A DNA stretch of 64,000 nucleotides from Phoronis australis (taxonomy: Eukaryota > Phoronida > Phoronidae), in the NCBI GenBank assembly GCA_002633005.1, contig NMRA01000498.1, positions 117,668 to 181,667 on the forward strand, read 5' to 3'. The notes under the pieces are model-generated. The model did not search any database. It was not told the origin of the DNA and worked only from the letters and a program-made list of their open reading frames with translations. The translations under genes were made by a program, and so were the position numbers. Of the stretch, positions 1 to 13,084 are shown piece after piece. The number at the start of each line of letters is the position of its first letter. Position 1 is the first letter of the stretch.

Positions 1-20
1 TTGCATGAATTTCCTCCAAA

Positions 21-580
21 GTGATAAATTTTTCAAGTTACAATAACAATTTTGTTTTTGTTTGTAGCAATTTTAATTTGGTCCAAGATTTTCACCTTGA
101 TTGTCATAGTTATATCTCTGTAAATAACCCTAAAGCACGTGACCAAATGCTGGAGACGAAGGTGGCTCTTGATCAGATGGACCCATGGTGTGTTTATCAT
201 CCCTCAGCGAAAAAGTTTACATGGTCCAGGACAAATCCAGTCAAAAAGGCTAGGTTAGATTATTTTCTTGTTACAAAACAATTACTCTTGCGTATCGAAA
301 AGGTGGAAATACAGTTGGGCTACTGGTCGGACCATAACAACGTCGTCTTAACTATACAATTAACTACGTTAAAAAAAGGACGGTGGTTTTGGAAATTTAA
401 TAACTCACTGCTAAAAGACAAAGAATATATTAACCTTGTCAAGAATGAGATTTTGTGTACGAAAAAACAATATGCTCTTCCAGTATATGATTTGAACAAA
501 ATACAAGAAATTGACTCTGATAATCTTCAGCTTTGTATATCTGATCAATTGTTTTTGGAGACGATATTGTTCATTTACTA
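21..580 (+). mobile_element. LINE (non-LTR) retrotransposon fragment, endonuclease region
   Basis: An open frame carries the C-terminal half of an APE-type endonuclease of a non-LTR retrotransposon. Visible marks are a decayed GDFN-like box (SNFNLVQD), then NNPKAR, FTW, ARLDYFLV and the terminal SDHN motif near position 330-340. After these comes the linker typical of these ORF2 proteins (KFNNSLL, then a SDQLFLET-like stretch). The GD of the GDFN box has become SN, removing a catalytic residue, and the frame degrades after about 580. The reverse transcriptase part is absent, so this is a dead 5'-truncated or internally broken copy. The family call rests on motif recognition only; the clade is not assigned. 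Confidence 0.8.
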
Positions 581-644
581 CCGTAAGCCAACACTGCGTG
601 TATTATCTTACTCATATAGAGTACATTTGCCTGCACAAAAGTAG

Positions 645-1000
645 TTCACTTCTATCCTTTTGTTTGGCAGACGGCGCTTTTGTAAACATGGAGGCTCGCG
701 ATTTCTGTTTAGGCAGTAGGCCTATCGCGTTTCTTAATCAATGTAAATGTTACTGAAAAACTGTTGTAAATGCTGACTCAGATTAATCTCTGAACCGGGA
801 ATCTAACCGGGGCCAGTCATGTTCGCCTCTACGGTTGTACTTGCAGAAAAAGTGAGATAAAAGGGGTCTGAATTGAAGGTTAATTGGTGATTTTCGACAC
901 ATCACTGTGTGACTGGCCGCTTACTACTTTGGAAACAAGTCGGATATAATGTTCCCTGGTTTTGAGAATGACGCTATCAACATTTTGTAATAATTTCAGT
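645..1000. other. Intergenic, no gene seen
   Basis: No coding signal. Near 943-973 there is a single arm (GATATAATGTTCCCTG followed by TTTTGAGAA) of the inverted-repeat family seen complete at 12996 and 22868. Confidence 0.5.
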
Positions 1001-1067
1001 GCAGGTTCACTTGTTATACCTCAGAGTCAGACTGTTAGTGTTAGCTATGGGCAGCGAAAAGGTTCAA

Positions 1068-1350
1068 AATAGACACCAGCACCAAATAAACAAGTGGTTT
1101 GACAAACAGACAAGTGGTTTGCTAAACAGACAAGTGATTCGTCAAATAAACAGGTCAAGAATGCTATGGTTTTCCAAACAGACAAGTCAACTTTGCAGAT
1201 TTTGTCCGATAAACAAGTGCCTACTGTTGAACAAACAAGTAAGTTGGCAAATGATTAAGTAGGTTGCCAAACAGACAAGTAACCTTGTAGGCTCAACTTG
1301 TCGAACAGACAAGTCATCTGTTAAACGAACAAGACAAACACGGCAAACAA
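1068..1350. repeat. Diverged short tandem repeat around the motif AAACAGACAAGT
   Basis: The words AAACAGACAAGT, AAACAAGT and GAACAGACAAGTCA recur roughly every 20-27 bases with irregular spacing, about ten times. Open frames on either strand here are products of the repeat and have no recognisable domain. Confidence 0.65.
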
Positions 1351-1602
1351 ACAGAGGGCGCCACTTGAAAACGAATGACGTCACGGAGTCTCAATCTGCC
1401 TGAACCCCGAACCTGCATTATGTTATTTTTATTTTGGAATGGGATAAAAACTGGTGAGGCTTTGCTGCGCATTTACTACGTAAGCCAACTGCTTTGCGCC
1501 AGTGGACGCTTCAGCTGTAGCTGAAAGGTAAGATCATGACTATTTCTGCTTTATTCTGTACAATTTGCATTGCAATCAATATAATAGAGTAAAACAACTG
1601 CT

Positions 1603-1829
1603 TTTAAGCAGTTACGAAAGGTGTTGTTTCTTAACAATCAAAATTGTTAAGAAACAACACCTTTCGTATTTTGTTTTTTATTTTGGCAGACATCAACCTG
1701 AATCATCATAATACANTTTAAGCAGTTACGAAAGGTGTTGTTTCTTAACAATTAAAATTGTTAAGAAACAACACCTTTCGTATTTTGTTTTTTAGTTTGG
1801 CAGACATCAACCTGAATCATCATAATACA
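1603..1829. repeat. Direct duplication flanking an N (probable assembly artefact)
   Basis: About 113 bases (1603-1715) recur at 1717-1829 with one or two differences, separated only by the N at 1716. The arrangement is what two overlapping contig ends give when placed side by side instead of merged. Confidence 0.75.
1613..1668. repeat. Perfect palindrome, 26-bp arms, 4-bp loop
   Basis: Left arm 1613-1638 (starting TACGAAAGGTGTTG) is exactly complementary to right arm 1643-1668, separated by CAAA. A near-identical copy lies at 1727-1782 on the other side of the N at 1716. A perfect hairpin of this size is either a young foldback element or an artefact of library or assembly chimerism. Confidence 0.85.
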
Positions 1830-2226
1830 GTTTTTGTTCCTTTTGAGAGATAAAATGATAAATGACGCGGGGTATATGTTTTACAGTCGTATTTAGCCAT
1901 GTTGTCGAACTTAAGTTTTCCATTCCTAACCTCAGACCAGCAAGTGAGGTCAACGATTGTGTTATTGAAGGTAGCGCAATGTACCTCAAGTACTGCATGC
2001 GCCGCAATCCCCGAGCTTCCGTCTCAGGTCCGGGGTTCCGTACAAGGCGGGCCGTCCGGTTCATGGTAACCCCTGAACTTATAAATACGTAAATGTATGC
2101 ATGCATTTATGCTTGAATGTAGATATTTATGCATGTATGTATTCATATGTATTCAGGCTTTTGAAAATGAAAGAACTCCGTTACTTACCTTCGCGTTAAA
2201 TTGTATTTCAGAAAATAGCCTTTGCT

Positions 2227-3021
2227 ATGCAATACAGAGTTGAATACCAGTTACAGAACGATTGAAGACGCTAGTGTGTCCGACCATTTTGTGACGGAAT
2301 TAATTAAGGCTATCAGAGAAAAACTTTGGAACACCCGGCCAGTAGCAGGTGGAAGTTCGTCATTCATGGCGACATCGATGGCTTCTCTCGGTTTATTTTT
2401 TGCTTGAATGTTAGCAGCAACAACAAGTCGAGTACAGTGCTTAAACTCTTTCTCGAGGCAACCAGCAGCACGTGGGATTTGCCTTCACGAGTGCGCGGGG
2501 ACAAAGGGGTTGAGAATAGAGATGTTGCCCACTACATGCTCAACCATTCAAACATAGGTCCAGGGGAACGTTTCATTACGAGCAAGAGTGTTCATAACTC
2601 TATGATTGAGCGATTGTGGCGTGNATGCAATACAGAGTTGAATACCAGTTACAGAACGATTGAAGACGCTAGTGTGTCCGACCATTTTGTGATGGAATTA
2701 ATTAAGGCTATCAGAGAAAAACTTTGGAACACCCGGCCAGTAACAGGTGGAAGTTCGTCATTCATGGCGACATCGATGGCTTCTCTCGGTTTATTTTTTG
2801 CTTGAATGTTAGCAGCAACAACAAGTCGAGTACAGTGCTTAAACTCTTTCTCGAGGCAACCAATAGCACGTGGGATTTGCCTTCACGAGTGCGCGGGGAC
2901 AAAGGGGTTGAGAATAGAGATGTTGCCCACAACATGCTCAACCATTCAAACAGAGGTCCAGGGGAACGTTTCATTACGAGCAAGAGTGTTCATAACTCTA
3001 TGATTGAGCAATTGTGGCGTG
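2227..3021. repeat. 397-bp direct duplication around N at 2624
   Basis: Positions 2227-2623 match 2625-3021 with only a few substitutions. In the first copy the integrase E motif reads ERLWR, in the second EQLWR. The N lies exactly between the copies, so this is probably one sequence represented by two contig ends or two alleles. Confidence 0.8.
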
Positions 3022-3850
3022 ACGTTACGCAAAACGTTAGTCCTTATTTTATGATAGCTTCATGTTGCTGTAGTCAAAAGATTTATTGAATCCGAATGAT
3101 GAGACCGATTTGTATCTTTTACATCATTGTTTCATGGAGACCATTCAGCGTGCGCTGCCCTGATTCGCTGCGGATTCTTGGAACAACTACAGCATTCGAA
3201 CGGAAAACAATAAATCTCCAACTCAGCTGTTTATGAGTGGTCTGCATGGAATGCGATAAGTCAACTGCCTGGATTCCAAATGAGTAATTGGAAACGTTCA
3301 CTGAGGTGAGAGTAAAAGCCATAGTGACCTATATTTTTAAAAAATTGTTGCAGATGTGTTCACAATTATTCGCTCTGTCGCTAAAAGAGTGGCTTCATTT
3401 GTTTTTATTTTTCCTTTAACTACATAATAGTGCAACAACTTTATTTTTCTTTGGCATTTTAGACAACACAAATTCCTTGCAGACATCTTTCACGGTGTCA
3501 ATATGCCAGCGCTTGCACTTTAATACTTTTTACATAAATGAACGCTTACGACCAACGCTGAAGCATGTGCGTCAGCTTAACAAACACTGTGACTGTTGTT
3601 TTTGGTACGTCCCATGGATTTTGGTTTAGTGAGTTTGATTTGGTCATTTTATTTCTTGACAGGCTGGAGTCTCAGAATTTGGTATCGACGCTACTACACC
3701 GCCTGCGCCACACAATAATGAAGAAGGTGTAGTTGTACAAAGTATTCAAAGTCCCCTAACGGAAGAACAGAGAGTGTTGTTGAATGACCAGATAGAAGCC
3801 ATCTCATTAAGGAAATCTCCAACCTTATTCACAAAAATTGACCATTTTTA
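2227..3850 (+). pseudogene. Degenerate integrase-core (rve/DDE) protein gene, transposon-derived
   Basis: The frame at 2326-2623, repeated at 2724-3022, encodes an integrase core: HGDIDGFSRF (first D), VRGDKGVEN (second D) and HNSMIERLWRDV (E), a DDE layout. Beyond a frame change, 3075-3255 encodes the downstream part (LLNPNDETDLYLLHH, WNNYSIRTENNKSPTQLF) with an in-frame stop. An exon-like segment from 3663, after an AG, continues with SEFGIDATTPP. This resembles the family of integrase-core genes widespread in invertebrate and fish genomes, which is probably mobile-element derived. Upstream of the core the frame shifts. The two halves flank an N and probably represent one locus. Stops and frameshifts make it a pseudogene, though some could be assembly errors. 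No product beyond the DDE core is claimed. Confidence 0.75.
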
Positions 3851-6800
3851 CAATATTTCACGTGTGTCTAGAAAAATGCCTTACCTTCATTCTCGGGGAA
3901 CTTCAAGTACAAAATATACACTGCGTAGCTGATTTAACAGAACCACCTTGGAACAACACAATGTACTTTTGTTGTGCATTGGCAGTCAGACACGACATAT
4001 AGCCTCGAATACATTGTATTGCATGAGGATTTTGTTGTTTCTTGTACGGTACTCTTTCTTGATTGAAACACCGTAACTTGGGCTTTTTTCACGGGCGTCG
4101 AAGAATGCATTAGTGAGGGGCACGTCCATTAGCGAAGCCAAGCTATGTATTAACATGTTAGACAAGGCGAACAGTGATCAAGTCTATGAAATGTTTCGAA
4201 CAGTGATCAAGGCTATGAAATGTCTTAAACTCTATCAGAGGCATGTTTTAAATATCAGAACGACCGATCACATGCAATTCTTCGCTTTCGCTTCTAATTT
4301 TTAACCTGTTCACCAAGATTTTAAAATATACTTCTTCGATCTACATTTTGCCCTGACGAATTAAAGAATTATTTTCTCATTAAATCGCTATCACAATGCG
4401 CCTTTTCATACAGGATTTCATTTCCATTACCAACAAGAACATCGAAACCATCAGCTACTCAAGTAGCACTTCATAGTTTACTGTATTTGGTCATTCCTAT
4501 TTCGAACATGGCGCGTGTAAGCCTGTGCATCCCACTTGATTTCAGCTGGTAACAGAAATGGAATCAGAAGTAAGAAATATTCGATTTTTAGAACGCTAAA
4601 CGGGGAAATGCAGCCGTTTTTCAAACTACAGTTTTTACATTGCGTTATCAAAGTCTGCTCATTAGACAAGAATTTCCCCAAGTCCACTTTGTTGCTTTCA
4701 TTAAACTTAACTTGTTCAAACAAAGTGCATTTGAAAAATGCTTGAATTGTTAAAGCTGTCACAGTTCGACACTTGGAAACTCAGTCGGATTTTTCAACGT
4801 ACTTCTTACTGAGGATGTGTTTCCATGGGCACGCGCTGTGCCGAATCATTTACAGGTGCGTCGCTAAAGTGCGTAGAGCAACAGGAGATTCAGTCAGCAT
4901 TAGTCAAGAATTTGAGCGTCAAATTTTTAACCGCAAATTTTGTCGAATTTCGACGATGAAAATTTTTTATGAACTACTGTGTACGCATGTGTAGTACGAG
5001 CGTCTTACTCAATACACCTTCGACGAAGTAATTTGACCCAGTTCTCAAAAAATAACTTTAACCCTTGTATTAATTAATATCCAGTGATATTTTGAGCTTT
5101 AACATTGTATTTCATCCATAAAAAAGAAATTCAAATTGTATTTTTGTGAACTTCGAGTACCGAGCGAGTTAGTAAGGAAAGCTTGTGATTGCGACACATT
5201 TTAATGCCGAACGGCACCCAAAAACCTATCCGTTGTCAGATAAAATGACAAAAATTGTTAATAATCCTAAGGAAACCCCGTTATGGGCAGGGCAAATTTA
5301 TCAGATGCAAAACACGTTCATATTATTGGCGTTTTTGGAAAACTTTACAAACTTGAAAACTCTTGTTTGGATAGCGCTCTCTCTACAGGCGTTTTGCGTC
5401 CTTTGTACAGCTGTTTCTCCGCAAATGTGCATAAACGTAGGTAACTAGACTTTTTCTCAACACAGTTCAGGGGCTACGATGTCGGTGTTCATGTGTGTCC
5501 ATTGTTTTTAATGTTTAAGGCTTTTTGAAAATTTGTGCTTGGTGCCAGAAAAAATAGTATGCTTTTATTTTAAGAATGGAAACGACGAATAAAGAAGTAA
5601 AATATTATTGTACTATATCGATCTATATTTAGAACAAACAATGTAAGAAACCCAACAGGTGACATCAAGTTCCGCTATAGTAGTACTACCGTAATGTTAG
5701 TAAAGTTGGTGACATTTGACACATTTCTTTCTGTCCTCGTCCTCTTCACAGGGCTGTGTCCTCCTGAGGCATCATTAAATAGGTCGAATGTAAATTCGGC
5801 CAGCACCCAACTGTTTCAATTTGCCCACACCACTCTATTCGCAGTAGACAACCGTAACTTGGAGCGCGAACCACTGGCGATGATGAGCAGTTCAAAACCA
5901 CGGCATCTTGTTAAGCAGGGAAAGTTCTGCAATGAAGTTAGACAATTTTCAAACATTATGTTTCAGTGACTTTGGTATAAATGTCTGCAAAATAGCACAC
6001 TAGATTTTTCAAGTAGTTATTTTCAGTCATAAAGAAAATAAGGTGGCCACATTCCACTGGACTAAGCGTACGTGACAGATAAACTTACTCGTGCAATTTT
6101 CCTTGGCATGGTCGGCATCACGTCTAATGTGCCAAAGAAATGATAAAAATACTAATGAGTTCGTTCATGACGCATTAAAACGGCCTCGACAGCGCTATCA
6201 AAAGGTGAACAATTTTCGAAACAGCATGAGGTTGGATTACTATGACCTTTCCAACAGGTGTCAGGTTTCGTCTTGACCACTTTCTTAACAGAACGTTTAC
6301 CTATTTTAAATTATCAAAATAATTTTGATTAACCATGTCTTTCAAATTAACTTGAAACCAACTTCAAGGAAGATTTTTTGGTTCATGAAAAATTTATTTT
6401 GGTGTAACCATGTAGGAAAACAATGGTATGCGTAAAACTTGTAAATGTGTTCTAAAAAATAGGAATAAAATCTCAAAAACGTTTTTCTAAATTGTCATTT
6501 TTGTTTTATGGAAAGTTGATTGTTTTCATAAAAATAAAGGTGTTCTCTTTTTGATAGACCGTCATGTTAAAGTGGAATATTTTAAGAGCAAATTATGTTT
6601 GTGCTCAATACAGGTTGCACTATAGGTTAATCATTTAATCATTGGTGCTGGCATATATTGCCCACAGGGAGCCTCAGTCAGCTTCTGATCGTTCCCAAAA
6701 TACCGATGCGTACTGTCATAACCAATGAGATAAATATAGCTCATTGGTCAATAGTGTTCCACGCGAATTGGTAAGGAGTTATACGATGAGTTACTGATGG

Positions 6801-9800
6801 GCGCCAATTGCCGGTTCATCACGGAAGATTAGGTGGTACTGAACTGTTAGACTCGGGCCGCTAAAATCTATGGGTAGGCTTGGGGATTTTAGTTAGGTAT
6901 TGTATGTAAATCAAGTGAATATGGTTTGTTTGTATTTGTGAACATGTTAAGATTGAAAATAGACCACTTGCTCGGCTGTAGCTGCACTGTTCTTCAAGAT
7001 GGTGGCCCCCTGTTGCATATCTTGGAAGCAACTGAGAAATTGGCCGCGATTTCATGAGTAGCCCTCTAACAAGCCCGATTTGCAGAAAAACAAGTTGGTT
7101 GACAGTACTTTTAGACCACATTTTTGGATACGGTAGGAAATTTGCTTTCGGAATCTAATGTTGGCTTTCGTCGAGCATCGGGAGGGAAGTGGCGGTTTTG
7201 TGATGAAAAGTGCCGATTTGGCGTTTTTTGCCCCTATTTTTTGCAGTCTAACTTGATTTTCAGTGGGGTGTGAAAGGGTCAAAAATACAAAAGAGAATAA
7301 AGTTTCTGTGCTCATATATAGGGCTTGTGATGTGAAATGACTCAAAACGTTTCTTTCTTTGCATGCAGTTTTTGACAGAGTGAAGAACGGTTGCCGGAGA
7401 GTCCATTGACGTGTGTTCTGATAGGCAAGCCCCAATGAGAACTGTTCTGTGCCCCCTTACGAAATGATCTCTAGGGAGTTATTGAGGTCGTTATTTTCCG
7501 TGACAAATGGGCAAAAAGATTAATTCCGACGTGAAGACAAAAACAAATGAACTCCGAAAGAATCATGCTGACCTGTTGACAACTTTAATTGATAAGAAAA
7601 TAACGTTTCAGGTCAAGTGTACCTCCTCACACAGATTACACTCTCTGTATACAAAACATTCCGCCATATGTTCAACCAACATGTGGCGCCAGTATGGTCT
7701 AACTGAGTGGCATAATAAGCAAAACATACGGCATTGTCCTTATACTGCTATAATCACCATCGTTTGGGAGAACTGCATAATGCCTTGAGTTTCCTATAAA
7801 TCAGATCAGCCATTTCTGAGATATGTTAGGAAATTAACCAAGTTTGGACACTTGTATCGGATCCTACGTAGTCTTAATCTCGCTTTCAGTCGTGCTGAGT
7901 ATCATTGTTTTTTTAATGGACGTTAAGTGGTTTTTAATTTTCCACTCCGGTTTGCAGCCCGACACTCTTAGAATACACTCCACATGGTCCGTAAATACTT
8001 TTTGTTCTGAAGTGCATTTTAAAAAGGTTTGTCGTCTTGCAGTTGTGCAGATTTTACGTACTATTAATGATTTCCATTTTAGAAAATGCTACGCATATAA
8101 CAAGGAATGACAAAATAAAATAAATAAAAATTGGCAAGTAAATATTAATTGAACTGGGCGTGATAAATGCTGACTTACTAGTTTGAAATCTGCACTTGAT
8201 TTGTTTATTCAGAATTATACCTGGATACCATGAGGATATCAAAAGAGGGGATCACAATGCACCAAATCTAAAATGCGTTCCAAAATGAAAAAGCACACTT
8301 ACCCTTTAAAGTTAAAGCTGACGTAACCTCCTCAGGCTAGACGGACGTGAATTTGAAGTGCAAAAGAGCATGAACTTTAGCCGTAAAATTACAAAAGTGT
8401 CACTTGGCTATGTGGCGGCGTGTTTTATAGTCCGCTGCAAATTATCAGAAATTTTTAGNAGGCTAGGTGATGCAACGAAATTATTCTTTGTTGCATTAGT
8501 TAACTGGTCTTGGCTAATTATTGTTTTATGGCCTGGTCATCCATTCAGCCAAAAGTAGTTCCATAGGTGGCTTATCAGCCAATTATTCACGCATGCTGAC
8601 TCACAATAGAAGCCTGATAAGAGTGAAGGTGGATAAATGCGGTGTTCCTACTGTTTCTTGTGGTAGTGGATGTGTTCACGACATGTCAAAAAAGTTTGAC
8701 CTTTTCATTCAACATGTATTCTGGTGTATCAACAGTTTGACATCTGTCATTTTCAGCATTAACCACACTTTCTACGGACTTTGCAATAATTCTACTACAA
8801 ACCCTTGTAATGCACCGGAAAGGGTAAATTAGTGCAGTTAAAACTCACCTAATAATTATAAATATTACTTCTCCAACATTTTTCAAGGAATTCTCTTCAA
8901 TTCCAACTTACAGCATTTAGCGTATATGCCACTCAAAAACACTACTTTTCTAAACAACGGCCATCCAATCAGATAAATAGGTCAAAAGTCTTTTTAAAAG
9001 TGCAAATTGAAATCTTGAGCTAGACACTTGAAATTAATCACTTGAATTAATCCTTTACGACGTACATAAATTATTCATGATGTACTATTTGGTGGCTTAA
9101 ATTGAAGTTAATTTGCAAACGTAATTTACGTTCGAACGTAGCTCCATTCAAGTTTACAAAAACAAAACTGATTCCAAATTCCTCTTTCCTCTACAGTTCC
9201 GCTTAATGAAGCGCACATCTCTTGCAAAGCTTTTAAAAACTATAGGCCGGCCCAAATCAAGATTCTACAATGCAACGTTTTCATGTACTTACAGCCTGTT
9301 GTCACACAGGTGATCAAAATCAAAACGGCGAGTGTCTTCATTTCAAGTTTGCCCTAGTGCTTGAATGGTGCAGCTCCATGCAGATTAAGTTCCCCTTCCG
9401 GAAGAACTCACTGAGTGGAGCTGAGCGGCAGTCGTGTTCAGGGCAGAGTAAGTAAAAGTCAATGGCGTATGACCTATTTACTACTCGATGTTTTTTCAAA
9501 GATCAATTGTCTCCATGCGTTGGGCCTGCTAGGTTTATTTTTTGGGTTAACGGTAGGCTACCATGTAAAGTTCGGCTTTGACTGAGTGTCCGCCAGTATG
9601 ATGCAACTTAATGGGAGAAATTAGCATTAGGCATTACAGCGGGGTCCAACCTACAGGTAGCTCAGTCTACTGACAAGAAAAATCACATGCCATCGTTGAA
9701 GTGGCTTGACACGCTTTAGTGAACTTGTACAACATAACCTAGCCTTTGAAGGTATCATTTCTTCATGACTTCATTGCACGTATACTGAGATGCTTTTGGA

Positions 9801-10020
9801 TTTCTCTGTTTGCATCATAGGTAATTTATTTCTTTTCACAAAGTCAAAATGATCTTTCATAACACACTTAACAAAGCCCACAAGGCTTTCCGATCGTTTA
9901 GTGTCTTTTCAAGAGAAGGCTCTACATTTTCAAAGAAATATCTTTTAGAGAGGAAATAGTTGATAGACGAAGCAGACATCACCGGTAGCTCTTGCGGAAG
10001 TAAACAGGGGTCACATGACT
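3851..10020. other. Gene-poor AT-rich stretch, nothing supported
   Basis: Open frames here are short (under about 130 codons), show no domain I recognise and lack convincing exon borders. An N lies at 8459. No tandem array, RNA gene or coding transposon remnant was identified. Confidence 0.5.
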
Positions 10021-10944
10021 ATCATACTCTGCCTTCTTCATTTTGACCACCATGTTGCACGTGCACAGTATCCGGTTTTTCCGGTGTTGGGTAATGTAGT
10101 GGAAAGCAATTTAACCTCATTTGTGGAAACCAAGTGTTCCTGTTGATGCTGTACGTAAATGACTGTGTTGTGACTCGATACACAGGTTCTCGTGCAGCTT
10201 ACCTTTACTCATATGAAAGCTTGAATACACGCTTGAGTTGANTTGTTGGCTAACGAGACACTGAACGAAAAAGAAAATATCGCAAGAGAATAAAACCTAA
10301 CATGCATGTCACCATGTATAATTCAAGCATAATTTAAAAAATACAGTGGCTATATTTCAACCTAATTAAAATTATGGTTGTTGAGTTGCCAAAATCTCGC
10401 CGGGCGGAAAAGTGGCCGGGCCCGGTTTAGTAGCCTCACCATGGTCACGTTCATTGAATATATATTTTACCCCAGCGTTTAGGCCGAGCAACCACAACAG
10501 CGTAGATTATTAACACTTTCATCTTAATTATATGTTATAAATAGTTATTACAAATGGGGTTTTAAACATGGAATGTCGGACACAAAGATTTCTTTTCCAC
10601 ACAAATTCGCCACTCATCAGGACATACACTGTCTGGTTCATGAACTCTCGTGACCTGTGGCTAAAGTGAGCAGCAGCAGAATGTAGGTCAAGGTGCTTGG
10701 ATTCTCTAGCAGACAGTCTTACTTGAGCGATAAAATGACACGTGATTGATGAGAAGCGCCATCTGTTTGCCGTAAAGGTTTTGGATGAGCGGGTACCTTT
10801 ATCATACTCTGCCTTCTTCATTTTGACCACCATGTTACACGCGCACAGTATCCGGTTTTTCCGGTGTTGGGGAATGTAGTGGAAAGCAATTTAACCTCAT
10901 TTGTGGAAACCAAGTGTTCCTGTTGATGCTGTACGTAAATGACT
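10021..10944. repeat. 144-bp direct repeat pair on either side of an N
   Basis: The segment 10021-10164 (starting ATCATACTCTGCCTTCTTCA) recurs at 10801-10944 with about four substitutions. The N at 10242 lies between the copies, but 77 bases beyond the end of the first and 559 bases before the second, so a simple unmerged overlap does not explain it as cleanly as at 1716 or 2624. It may be an interspersed repeat. Confidence 0.75.
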
Positions 10945-12990
10945 GATATTGAAGAGAATATTCATCCGGTTCTCTTTACAATCGACTGTGGCTATTCTCA
11001 GTTAAAGTTTTCAGAAATCGATCCTATTCACTTATTTCAGATACTGGTAATGTAATGACGATTTCTGACGGAATTTGTCGGACGAATGAAATGACGGTAT
11101 AAGTATAGTTGATGAAGGGCTATGCCAATGGTTGCCGGCAATTTGCATCTCACTACAAAGAAGAAATGAATCCTATCACTTCAAAAGACACGGAGGAATC
11201 TATTTCACTACCTTGCGAATCTTCCCCTCTATGCAGTCCTAATCAACAGGTAAATGCTAAAACAAAGGTTGTGTTCCTAATTTCAAATGGGACCACCATC
11301 TGTGTTCTTGAGCCAATCATCTTGCTTTGGTTTTGGTTCTGCTTGGCTGTTGTATGGCAGTTAATTAACATAATATTATAATAAGCCCCTCGGTTGGCTA
11401 GCTATGCCTGCGGCATTCAGAGCGAAGTAATTGCCTATATCAGTATATGACAGTTTGCTAGTTGAATGTACTTTTTGAATACTACTGTAACGATGCTATG
11501 CTGACATTTGGGATTTTGTTACCCAAGGCCAAAGCGAGCCTAAGCCAGACTCTCGCCTAACCTGTCCTAGTGGATTCATATGCTTATGGCTTAGCCACGA
11601 TGCTGAAGAAAACCAATTCGCTAATAGCTCTTATAATGCATCAATTTTAAAGTTCAAAGATGGCTAGTATTTACTTTTCAGTTTTAAAAACAGTCATGTT
11701 GGTCATTTGCCTTTCTTATTGTTTGTTATTGACTTTGAAACTCGTACATGCAGGCGTCGGTCTCATCCAGCATGTCTTCAGCCTAGCTCATGAATAGTGA
11801 CTAGCTCATATCTTCAATTTGTGATGGCACCATCAAGCCTTGGTGTGCCAAACAATTCTCTAGGTATTCTGGGGTGAAAATGCACGCTTTCTCGTCCACT
11901 CGAGTGCAAATCCTATTAGCGTAACATTTGCCTAATGTTAATGCTATTAGCGTACAACAACACTGAAATGAATTGTGGTTCCCCACGTGAAGGCCAAGCA
12001 TCCAAACCATTTGGCTTAGGATTCACGACCATAATTCACAGTGGAACAGGTATGCCTCCTGGCTACAGATCTCAGCAACCTGCACCCCTAACTTCCTAGA
12101 ATTCGCCCTGAGCAGCAGCACTTACCCTTGTCCTGGAATTCCCCTCAACAACGCTCTCCTTGCCTTGTATTCTGGATCCACCACCAGGCTTCCACTGTCT
12201 CTGCCCACCACTTAGAACAATCCTATACATCCCAAGACTTTCGTAGGACTCGTGTTAGCTGGATGCAAATGTTAAAAAATCTGCTGACGCAGAGACTTGA
12301 ACCGGGATTCCTCGTGCGAGAGCTGACAGTGTCCCAATTGTCACTTGGCTAATGGATTGGAGAGGCATTATTGGAGTGTCTTGACGGGAAGTCATGCCAT
12401 GCAGCAGTTGTGACAAGCAAGGGCCTGTTCTGAAGCAGCAACGACTTGTCAGTTCTCAAGGCTAGAAGTCATTTCTAGTCTGAATTTTGGACAGCATGTG
12501 ACTAATTTTGTGATTTGGCCATAGTCAAAATGATTTAATATGATAAAGTGCAGGTTTATTACCCCTTATATCAATAAACACTGCAGACCATTAAGTGGTT
12601 GGAGCAGTGGCTCGATTTGCAGGTTGTCAATCTAGATCCTTGAATTTTTTTGGTGACCTGGTAAAATTTTACGAGGTCGTCACACACACACACACATCGG
12701 AACATGCACTCAAAGTACTATAGGAAGTAAACAGAAAGAACTCAGCGTTGCTCAGCACAAACCGCTGGTCCGTATATGAGCCATGCACAGGTAACATGTG
12801 CCGATCACCTTCCTCTGCCTCGGGAGTTGAACCTGTATGGGCTAGTTCGACCAAGGGTGGAATTTGTCATTACCAAGCACTCAACACCTCCCAATTTTTC
12901 ATTTGACGTAAAAAGCCTTTTGGCAGACATTTGCTAAGTTCACCAGTTCTTTAGTTCAGGCATTTCGTTTTCAGCTCTTACCAACGGTAA
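10945..12990. other. Intergenic, no gene seen
   Basis: Only short anonymous frames. One at 11109-11250 ends at a possible donor (AACAG/gtaaat) but has no recognisable protein similarity, so it is not called. A short (CA) run lies near 12681-12695. Confidence 0.4.
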
Positions 12991-12995
12991 TGGTC

Positions 12996-13084
12996 TGATA
13001 TAATGTGCCGAATTTTGAGAACCATTTTTCTCCACTGAATATCAGGCATCAAATTGGTTCTCAAAATATGGATACATTATATCC
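12996..13084. mobile_element. Short foldback element (MITE-like), family 1
   Basis: Left arm GATATAATGTGCCGAATTTT plus GAGAACCA is matched by the reverse complement of the right end (GGATATAATGTATCCATATT plus TTGAGAACCA), about 26 of 29 positions. The centre is about 30 bases and there is no coding capacity. Related arms occur at 943, 22868-22998 and 24242-24325. Confidence 0.7.

Noticed and set aside
11109-11381. Frame ending in a hydrophobic stretch, with a possible donor at 11250
   Set aside because: There are no partner exons in phase and no recognised similarity.
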